NCBI GenBank assembly: GCA_026545765.1
Contig: JAIFAC010000106.1
Coordinates: 62,001 to 126,000 of the forward strand
From: Plantago major
Lineage: Eukaryota; Streptophyta; Magnoliopsida; Lamiales; Plantaginaceae
Direction of reading: 5' to 3'
DNA: 64,000 nt
The notes under the pieces were generated by a model that was not told where the DNA came from, searched no databases, and saw only the letters and a list, made by a program, of their open reading frames with translations. The translations under genes were made by a program, and so were the position numbers. Positions within the stretch are counted from its first letter, which is position 1, and each line of letters starts with the position of its first letter. This document shows, in pieces, positions 56,603 to 64,000 of this stretch.

Positions 56603-57156
56603 CTACTGATTTGTACCAATTAGGTGATATTTCTGTTTCGAACTTTATCAAACCGGGAGGCCAAGGGTGGGACATAAATCTGCTGCAGTGCATTTTTCGG
56701 GAAAGTGATGTGGCCGCTATTATGCAGCCAGTCTGCACAGCTGTAGATTCTGATATTAGGAGATGGTTCTTCAGCAATAATGGTTACTACACTGTGAGAT
56801 CAGCTTATTATGTGATGATAAATATGAAAAAACAGAGGATTTCGACTGAGCTGGCATCCACTAGTACCACCCCTGCTAGGAAGGATTGGTCTTTTGTCTG
56901 TAGATTAAATGTTCCCAATAAGATTCGTGTTTTTTTCTGGCGTTTACTACGCAATGGTCTACCTGTTTGCGATAATTTGCTGATTCGAAGAATTAATATT
57001 GATCCTATGTGCCCTTTGTGTTTTGGCTGTTCTGGAACTACTATTCATATCTTTAAGTTCTGCCATTTTGCGAGATTGATCTGGGCACTTTCTGGGTTAC
57101 CTTCTCATGCGTTGCATAATTCTTCTACTGATGTCAGGACCTGGATTTGTCAGTGA
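56599..57156 (+). pseudogene. LINE zf-RVT domain
   Basis: This 185-codon open piece has GYYTVRSAYYVM, KIRVFFWRLLRNGLPVCDNL and CPLCFGCSGTTIHIFKFCHF, the cysteine/histidine cluster of the zinc-binding domain found between RT and RNase H in plant LINEs. The pattern is near normal. It ends at a TGA at 57154-57156, before the RNase H part. Confidence 0.8.
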
Positions 57157-57261
57157 AACAGGTACTCAACTATGAACAGCTTATAGATTTGATGTCTCTT
57201 GGTGCATCCGCACCATCGTAATCAGCATTGTCCATCATCGTAAGACCGAGACCTCAAGAGC

Positions 57262-57792
57262 TTGTGGACTTTGCTGTTGCATACCTTCATCGTTTTCAGC
57301 AAATTTCAAGACTACTTTTCCACTGCTAGACCACCGGAATCTGCGGAGACTTGGGTTCCACCTGCTGGGTCTATAATTAAGATTAATGTCAAAGCATCAT
57401 TACTGTCTAGGATCAATGCGGTTGGGATTGGGATTATAGCTCGAGATGCTGCTGGTTGCATTGTAGTTTGGCGGCAAAGGAAATACGACTTTATCAACAA
57501 TCCAGAGATAGTTGAAATTCTAGCTATCTTCCACGGAATCGACCTGGCTCAAAGTTGCGGGTGGTCGGACATCATCATCGAGAGTGATTGCAAGACAGTA
57601 ATTAATACCGTCAATTCACCAACAACGTGCTTAGCTGCGGGAGGTCATTTTGTCGAGTCCATCAAGAATAAAATTAGTACTTTTCATTCCGTTGTGTTTA
57701 AACATATTTACCGTTCCGCAAACTCTTTGGCTCATGATCTCTCTAGACTAGTAGTTAGCAATGTTGATGGTGATTCAGACGTACCTATATGA
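57262..57792 (+). pseudogene. LINE RNase H domain with a changed active-site residue
   Basis: An RNase H-like (RVT_3) domain with IIARDAAGCIVVW, a Glu region (NPEIVEILAIFHGI), IIIESDCKTVINTVN and SANSLAHDLSR. The first catalytic Asp, normally in KINVDAS, is replaced: the sequence reads KINVKAS. The second and third acidic residues and the terminal His-Asp pair remain. The frame ends at TGA 57790-57792, 60 bases before the A tail. Confidence 0.8.
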
Positions 57793-57874
57793 TTTAGGTA
57801 TGCTTTGTACTGGTTCTTCTGTTTAAATGCAATTTAGTGAGTTCTTCCTCGAAAAAAAAAAAATCAATTTTATT

Positions 57875-58145
57875 ACACTTAACAATTATACTTCTCTTTC
57901 CATCCTACTCATTATCTCTCTTTATTTTTTCAATCATACTAACAACTTTAAACCAATCAAATAACCACTAAAACATCACTTCATCCTTACACAAATGGCT
58001 TTTTTCTTACACATCCTATATAACTACCCTATAAACTCTATAATATTTTAACTCTATTCCAAATACCATTTTCTATAAAATCATCCTTAATTAAGTTACT
58101 ATTCATCAATTAATTTTTTCCTTTAACTCAATTTATAACTCTATA
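57875..58145 (-). repeat. MITE-like repeat, reverse partner of 52395-52680
   Basis: Read on the - strand it matches 52395-52680 over most of its length, with clear divergence. It starts just after the A tail of the LINE, so the LINE and the sequence on its left lie between two oppositely oriented copies. Confidence 0.5.
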
Positions 58146-58826
58146 CGAAACCGGCGGTAGATCCTCCATGATCAATTAATTCTCTTGACTTTGTCGACTT
58201 CTTTAATTTATTGCTCACGTCTTATGAAGTTAACGATTGACTAAACTCTTGTAATTTTGTACTTCGGCTAATTATTTCATTGTATGGCTTGAATGATAAT
58301 AAGAATGACGGTTCGATAGTTACCATTTGGGTTCCTTTGAGACATTTTATTTGTCAATGTATGATCAAGCGTTCTGCCCTGAATGAAGTGCACAAGGTGA
58401 CCGACCAGACTTAATGGAGTGATTCAAGTCCTTATCTTGATGGTCCCGATGAGCATTAGTTTGGTCCAACTAATTAATTGAATTGAGACGGCATAGATGC
58501 GGTCTTGATGATGTATGTTAGAATTTGATAAAGTGAGATAATAAAAGGAAAACTAGACACGTTTAACGGTGCTGAAAGAGTAATTATGAAAATTTTATGA
58601 GAGTATTAGGTGTAGGGTCCACTTGCCATAAATGGAAATATGAAACTTAATTTTATTTGGACTCCATCAGATGAATGACAAATATTTGACCTAACAAAAG
58701 TAGTAGTAACAAAATTTCAACTAAGTACATGTTTGGAGTTGGTACACAATTCCCCAAGATTAAGTGACATACATATATGTTGCTCTAGTGTTTTTATTTG
58801 GGTGAATTTCATTTTAGGTTGGGAGT
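58146..58826. other. Intergenic stretch, no gene seen
   Basis: AT-rich sequence with no coding frame, transposon end or RNA gene that I can support. Confidence 0.4.
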
Positions 58827-59134
58827 GTGCCAAATGCATACTCTGATATCATAATAGAATTTCATCTTATTTAAAAGCTCGAACTTTTAGAGAGGTGTAA
58901 AATCTAGTCATTTCATTAATTCTCCAATACTCTCCCACACTCGTTGTCGATTTCAATCTTTTCGGGGATGCCATTCGAGTGGAAATTTAATATGGGGCGG
59001 AGTTTATCTCCGAGAAGATTCGAACCATGATTGGGCGTGAGCCAAAGACTCTGATACCATGATATAATTTCATCTTATCTAAAAGATCGAATTCTTAGAG
59101 ATGTGTGCAATTTAATCATTTAATTAATACTCCA
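58827..59134 (-). mobile_element. TRIM-like miniature LTR element (fossil)
   Basis: On the - strand two 75-bp repeats (59134-59060 and 58926-58852) start TGGAGTATTAAT and TGGAGAATTAAT. The first ends TATATCA. Each is followed at once by a primer-binding-site-like string: TGGTATCAGAGT (59059-59048) after the first and TGATATCAGAGT (58851-58840) after the second. The 133-bp interval between the repeats has no coding frame. Terminal repeats, adjacent tRNA-Met-type binding site and tiny size are the marks of TRIM elements. The second repeat is followed by the start of another internal part, which suggests a partial tandem array. The two repeats differ at many sites, so it is old. Confidence 0.65.
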
Positions 59135-59222
59135 ATTAAAAGGGAATTAAAAAAAGCTTAAATACTATGACATGAGATCAAAATAGAAATAGAGTTAAAT
59201 ATATACTTTTTATGTTTTGGTA

Positions 59223-60787
59223 TCAACTGGCAGCATCTACAGATAGTTCGGTAACATCTTCAATAGTGTTGGTTATGGCAGGTCTTTCCAGTACCAATGC
59301 ACCATGATCATGAGTAGATGATAACATCATTTCCTTCTCAAGGTGTTGGCAATAGCTCTCAAAAACTCGAGAACTAACTGATACACCAAAATCTAACAAG
59401 AAGAGCAACTCCACTTCAAGCTTGTTCAGTTCCGTGTTGCTCACTCCTCCCACGCGTGCATAGAACGCATTGTTATAGTGCCTGCACCAACAAATAGGAT
59501 TGTTGCGTTGTGGGTTAAACTCTCAGTGGTTAAGACTTTATCTGTCTGCTCTGGTATCTACTATTCGATAACAAATTTGAGTAGACTACTACCACATGAA
59601 AATACAAACTTTAAGAGAGAAAAAAGAGAAGTGAGGAGATTTTATATTTGAATGGTTAGAAAGTTAAAATTTTGGGTCTATTTATAGTTCTCAAGAGTTT
59701 ACTCGAACCGCTGTAATTTTTAGTGAACAGGTCCTCAAACGTTGTTTTATAAAATGGATTGATACATCTACATCTCTCTGTAAGTTTGAGCTTGTAGATG
59801 TATAGGAACCGCAAGGTTCATGGATTCACCCGCATTAATTATATATCCACTCGTTGTGTCTTCCAAAAAAAGGTTGAAATGAGCCAACGAGTGATAAGAG
59901 TGCTAGATAAAAAAAGCAAGGGTCCAAAAGATTTTGCCCCCCCCCGAAATTTTCAAAATGGGCCCCAAGTTACAGTATAAATTAAAAATAATAAAAGATT
60001 CATACATAAAATTTGAATATAGTTTCCTAATAAAATAGTATACATAATATATCACTTTAAAAATGTAACACTGCAAGTGTTATTTGAAATAAATTAAATC
60101 ATATATTAATTGTATAGAACATACTTTTATTCATATTTTTAACACCCTATTGCTACCATGAAACTGAAATTGAGGCCCTTAAAAATTCCCTTAAAAATCA
60201 GGGCCCTGTGCGGGTGAACATACTGCATGAGCTTAGGATCGGCCCTGGATAAACTAACATAAGTCTATATAATTCGAGCAACTTAATTGTAGATGCGATG
60301 TAATTCTATCGGTTTCAAAACGACCGAGGATAATAAGTACACAATTGAAAAACATCCGTAAATAACATGAACCAACCAAAAAATAACATTAAAAAGAATT
60401 TACTTACACATCATCAAGAATCTTGGAAGCAACCATGACGCTGGTGAGAAGCAGGCGATGAACATTTATCGACAGTACGAGAGAGTCCGGAAACTTGTGA
60501 AGTAGCCTGTCAATGTACACGAACCCGAGAACGAAACACGAAGGGCTGCAGCTCGTGTACTTATATATTCTCTCAACGTACTGATCCAACCGAATGTTAG
60601 GTGCTCGAACGCCATGAAACGCGCTCAAGCTCTTCCCAGTTCCTATACTACTGAGCTTGTCATTGCGCGCGACAAGCTTTTCGAGGACGTGGGATAGGAT
60701 CGCTAGGACTCTTGGAGTTGTCGTTGGTTCGATTTCATGGCTAGGTTGCCGCCGGAGCTGGGGCCGGTTTTCGACCACTGATAACAT
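59223..60787 (-). CDS. CYCU1-1: P/U-type cyclin, two exons
   Basis: The exons are 60787-60408 and 59481-59223, giving 212 residues. The donor is GT|GTAAGTA and the acceptor TTGGTGCAG|G; they join in frame in the KILDDVHYNN segment, the place where P-type cyclins are usually split. The protein starts MLSVVENRPQLRR. The cyclin box follows, with TPRVLAILSHVLEKLVARND, FHGVRAPNIRLDQYVERIYK, CSPSCFVLGFVYIDRL, NVHRLLLTSVMVASKILDD and YARVGGVSNTELNKLEVELL, ending in VFESYCQHLEKEM. From memory the strings match Arabidopsis CYCP1;1 (cyclin-U1-1) better than the CYCP4 group. Such cyclins bind A-type cyclin-dependent kinases and are linked to phosphate signalling and cell division; the detailed role is inference. 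Length is normal and all of it looks intact. The intron contains a transposon fragment. Confidence 0.93.
59880..60247. mobile_element. Probable hAT-type fragment in the cyclin intron
   Basis: On the - strand this begins CAGGGCCGATCCTAAGC (60247 leftwards), passes CACAGGGCCCTGATTTTTAA, and at the other end has CTTGGGGCCCATTTTGAAAA with a C/G run near 59938-59947. The CAGGGCCG-type start and GGGCCC-rich flanks around an AT-rich middle are like the ends of plant hAT elements. The opposite inverted end was not identified, so the family and left limit are tentative. It lies wholly inside the intron and does not touch the splice sites. Confidence 0.45.
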
Positions 60788-61139
60788 CTACAGTGTGAGG
60801 ACATTGTTTGAACGTTTGAGAATATATGTGGGGTGGCTTTGTATGTCTTATCTATCTTGGTATAATAATTCTTTGACACGTGGCCGTTCATTATTAAAGA
60901 CGTTTTGAAATGTAGGTATTTTTTTAAAAATCATTTCATGAATTATACGGATTCCTAAAATTAAAAGCATTCACCATTTCAATTTTGTACTGGTGCTTCT
61001 CTTAGCTTAATTTTTTTAATTGAAAAAAGTTTTCTTTTAAATGGTTCTCGTATAGGAAATAACGAAAAAAAAAGCCATATACATCATAAATAATAAGTAA
61101 ATTGGGGCATTCCTCTAAACCCTAGGAGTCTGAGGTTGA

Positions 61140-62194
61140 TATCGAAGATGGTTGGGAAGATCTAGGCCTGGTCCTGCAGGCACCTTAGCTATGCTCGCAG
61201 GCTTGTTTTGGTTTCAGTTGTTCTTGAAAGCATTAAAAGGTTCTGGACTCTCATTCTCCTTTTACCTACTAGTGTGATGAAGAGACTAAATGGTATCCTG
61301 AGGAACTTTCTTTGGACAGGCTATGAAAATGGTCATAGAAATTTGGTGGCTTGGTCTTCTGTTTGCCATGATAAATCTCAAGGTGGTCTGGGAATCAAGG
61401 AGGTGTTGTCCTGGAATAAGGCTGCTCTTGGCTGCTTTATTTTTGACTTGTCTAGGTCTTCCTCTTCTCTCTGGCATAAGTGGATGACTATATACAAGTT
61501 GAAAAATCAATCCATTTGGGATATTCAGGTGAAAACTGGAGATAGTTACTCGTTCTAGAGTGTTCTTAATATCAGAGACAATCTACTTCAGCTTTTATCT
61601 TCTTGTGATATTCTACTCTTGACTCAAGGTAGCAGAAAGACTGTACTCTCCTTCCTTTATACTACATTTTGGCATGATATTGCTACTGTTGATTGGGCCA
61701 ACTTTGTATGGAATGGTGTCTCTCTTCCCAAATACTCTTTTTGTTGCTGGCTTGTTTGTAAGGATAGGTTACCCATTTGTGAGAAGCTTTGTAAGTGGGG
61801 TTTACTTGAGTCTGCTGCTTGCCCTCTTTGCAAAACTAATATTGAGGATAGAGATCACTTGTTTTACTCTTGCCCTGTTACTCAAGCTGTGTTGGTAAAG
61901 TTTCTTAGTTTCCTTGGTCTTGGTAATCTTGTTTTTAGTTTTGTAGATTTGCTTCATATTTTTGCAACTGCTACTAAAAAATAATCCACTTTATACAAAC
62001 TCAAGTCAGCTGTGTTTTGTACTGTGTTAGTTTCTATTTGGAGCTTTAGAAATCAGGTAATCTTTCAGCAGGTTGGCTTTGATACAAATCAGGTTTGCAT
62101 ACCTATTAGTACTTCCTTGCTTGATAGATTGAATTTCAAATTTCCTGTTCCAAATAGATATGTGAAAATCTTAATTAGTTTCCTGGAAAGCTAA
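61140..62194 (+). mobile_element. LINE remnant (3' part of ORF2)
   Basis: Two open pieces, 61208-61558 and 61619-61984, give the C-terminal part of a LINE ORF2. The first has KRLNGILRNFLWTGYENGHR and GGLGIKEVLSWNKAALGCFI. The second has YSFCCWLVCKDRLPICEKL and CPLCKTNIEDRDHLFYSCP, the zf-RVT zinc cluster. The stop at 61556-61558 lies between them, and a third piece (62012-62194; IWSFRNQVIFQ) continues the usual end. The endonuclease and RT core are absent, so this is a 5'-truncated relic of a different LINE family from the one at 53.9 kb. Confidence 0.8.
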
Positions 62195-63674
62195 TTACAC
62201 TGATAAAGTTGTTTGCAGAATTTTCTTTTTGAGCTACAGGTGGTCTGGTCTGCGTATGGTCTGGCTTAGAAGACTTTTTCGGCAGGTTTTTTTGCTTATT
62301 TCTGGCTTGAGCTTTGCCCTACAGGATCTCCATTAATAGCTCGAGTTTTCTTTCGAATCGAATTAAAGACTGAGATTTGTTGTCGCCTCTTAAGCTACTG
62401 GTTGTGAACCTGGTTCATCGCCCTTTTGTAGCTCTTTGAGGTTTTCTTCAGGTTTCCGTTTTTGGATGACAAATCTCATCTGGGATCCTGGAATCTGTTC
62501 AGTTTGAAATGTTGATTTAGGCTTAGCTTCTTAGTTGCAAGGTTTTTAGATCATAGTATTTTACTAGAGTATATTTCCTTGTCTTTCCTAGTTGCTTTTA
62601 GATTTAGTCACTCTGACTTTATGACGTTCCACTTGTGTACGGGTGCTACTGAAATTGGGGTATGCTCCTCTGAAATGGTGTACACTTTTTTTGAGCTTTA
62701 ATGGATTAAGTAAATCGGTTACGCCCTAAAGCTTCAAGATAAGTTTGAGAAAACATAAAGTGACTGACAACGATATTCATAACGAAAAGGTGCATCTTTA
62801 TTTTCAAAAATTCGTCCATAAGAACTCCACAGATAAGCATGCTTGTTATGGAGCAATTTTATAAATTGCTACTAACCTGAAAGCCTCTCATCAGATGTTT
62901 GCATAAAGTCAAGGCAAACACATGTGTTAGTGCTAAGAACTCGTGTGAAGTTGGTATTCTCAATGAACTACTGTTTACTTGAAACACATATTCTAAAAGA
63001 ACTAAGTTAGTTTGAAACTTACCCTTAGTATTATTCACCTGACTATGTGAAGTTAGTATTCTCAAATAATTAGTGTGAAATTAGCAGCTCAATTTCTTTA
63101 TTTGCATTTTAAAAAATGCTCTCTCTAGCCCTCCACCACCCCAACCGGCCGCTGGCCTGAATATGGCCGGAAAATCCCTTTCTTTCCCCTGTTTCCCCCC
63201 TTGGTTTCCTCTTTATGAGCTAGATCTTTTTCTCTGATATGGAGAATCTTCTCCTAATTGGGAGCTCTCTCTGCTATACTTTCACTTAATGTGTTTCTAT
63301 AAGATTCACATATTGGAAGGAGTCAGTGTGTACTATCACTGAAAAGAGCCTGTGAGTTTCACCCCTATATTGACCAGGTCGAGTGTGAGCAACAGTAGTT
63401 CTTATTGGATTATTCATGATCCATGGGAGTGGTTTACCTTGATCTAACCTGTTTTCTTTATGGTTTATTTAGTTGCTTTCATACACATTATCAGTTAATC
63501 ATTTGTCCTCCTTATCTCCAGTTTGCCAAAATTACTTGTTGTATAGGGTGGTTTGCACCTCTTTCTGTTTTGTGTTTGCAGGTCTGTTCGTGGTTGGTAC
63601 CTCGGCTCACACACAATAGACTCTATTTTAAGCATACGCTAGTTTCTGATACGGATGATGCTGTCGTACAGAAA
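62195..63674. other. Mixed non-coding stretch, probable LINE 3' and 5' UTRs
   Basis: No gene is seen. The first part (to about 62700) may be the 3' UTR of the LINE remnant. The part from about 63110 (CCACCCCAACCGGCCGCTGG, GGCCGGAAAATCCC, then C-rich TTTCCCCTGTTTCCCCCC) has the GC-rich, C-rich look of a LINE 5' UTR and leads into the LINE ORF1 at 63675. Limits are guesses. Confidence 0.4.
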
Positions 63675-64000
63675 ATGGCCAGCCAGTTAGTTTTGAAGGA
63701 TGATGATATAGAGGGTGTTCATGCCCCTGATGAGATTTGGGAAAATCTAAGGGATTCTTTTAAGCTTGCTTTGGTGGGGCGTATTCTCAACATTCACTTG
63801 GATTCGTTTAAACATACCATGCTAAATAGCTGGAATCCACTCCACGTTGTTGAGATTAAGCGGATTGGTGAGAATCAGATCTTATTTCAGTTTCGCCATA
63901 TGGTGGATAGGAAGAGGGTCTTATATAAAACGCCATGGGCTTTTGATAAATATCTAATCATTCTGGCACCAATTGCGGATGGCAAAGATCCAACAACAGT
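63675..64000 (+). CDS. LINE ORF1, DUF4283 domain (runs off the window)
   Basis: From ATG 63675 the frame stays open for 108 codons to the window end. It starts MASQLVLKDDDIEGVHAPDE. Later strings are LALVGRILNIHLDSFKHTML, a FKHTMLNSWNP stretch, VVEIKRIGENQILFQFRHMV and DRKRVLYKTPWAFDKYLIIL. This is the N-terminal DUF4283 domain of the RNA-binding ORF1 protein of plant LINEs; the core pattern (W.P......I..IG.N..LF.F.H..D..RV....PW.FD..L..L) is complete. A longer frame upstream cannot be excluded. No decay is seen in this part, so it may belong to a fairly young insertion that extends to the right of the window. Confidence 0.82.
   Translation, partial: MASQLVLKDDDIEGVHAPDEIWENLRDSFKLALVGRILNIHLDSFKHTMLNSWNPLHVVEIKRIGENQILFQFRHMVDRKRVLYKTPWAFDKYLIILAPIADGKDPTT

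Larger units (their letters stand above)
53930..57863 (+). mobile_element. LINE (plant L1-type with RNase H), 5' truncated
   Basis: This non-LTR retrotransposon lacks ORF1 and the start of the endonuclease and runs to a 12-base A tail (57852-57863). The order is endonuclease (53934-54640), reverse transcriptase (about 54900-56060), a C-terminal domain (56108-56602), a zinc-binding zf-RVT domain (56599-57156) and RNase H (57262-57792). That order is typical of plant L1-like LINEs with a terminal RNase H. The frame is interrupted by several stops and shifts. Target-site duplications were not clear. The 5' truncation and A tail fit normal target-primed insertion. Confidence 0.9.

Noticed and set aside
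59048-59059. A tRNA gene fragment suggested by CTCTGATACCA
   Set aside because: No cloverleaf, A box or B box surrounds it. It is a primer-binding-site string next to the TRIM terminal repeat.

Overview
The window is nuclear DNA of a flowering plant, most likely a eudicot. It carries Ty1/copia LTR retrotransposons, CACTA transposons, plant-type LINEs with a C-terminal RNase H, a Helitron terminus, MITEs, and one clear host gene for a P/U-type cyclin. Nothing in it is bacterial or organellar, and I see no rRNA, tRNA or CRISPR array. The species cannot be fixed from the sequence alone.

Positions 1-41730 are almost wholly pieces of one large Copia family, in four copies. Copy A (+, 1-9276) runs from the integrase region to the 3' tail. 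Copy D (-, 9277-22534) meets A tail to tail and runs back to a primer-binding site and a partial 5' LTR. Copy B (+, 22535-28739) is only the 3' half plus a 3' LTR. Copy C (+, 28740-41730) belongs to a diverged subfamily, starts inside gag, ends in its own 3' LTR and carries a nested CACTA element (29454-30728). All are broken fossils. The family is unusual because about 5 kb of additional coding-like sequence lies between pol and the 3' LTR. That region has a conserved TATA block in front of it and a run of intron-like gaps kept in both subfamilies. Its protein-level conservation makes it the best candidate for something undescribed.

Positions 41731-52860 are a mixed region. It holds short tandem repeats, a diverged direct repeat (42050-42525 and 50565-51038), a small probable host gene with three exons (43066-43510), a MITE (43881-44113), a 4.5-kb defective CACTA element (45174-49711) and a Helitron 3' end (about 52857).

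Positions 52860-64000 contain a 5'-truncated, inactive LINE (53930-57863), a TRIM-like miniature LTR element with 75-bp repeats (about 58827-59134), the cyclin gene CYCU1-1/CYCP1;1 (59223-60787, - strand, two exons, intron hosting a probable hAT fragment), a second LINE remnant (61140-62194) and the start of an open LINE ORF1 (63675 to the window end).

The only genes likely to serve the plant are the cyclin and the small gene at 43 kb. Between-copy differences in the Copia block often sit at CAG/CTG-type trinucleotides, which raises doubt about base accuracy there and means the degree of decay should not be read directly as age.
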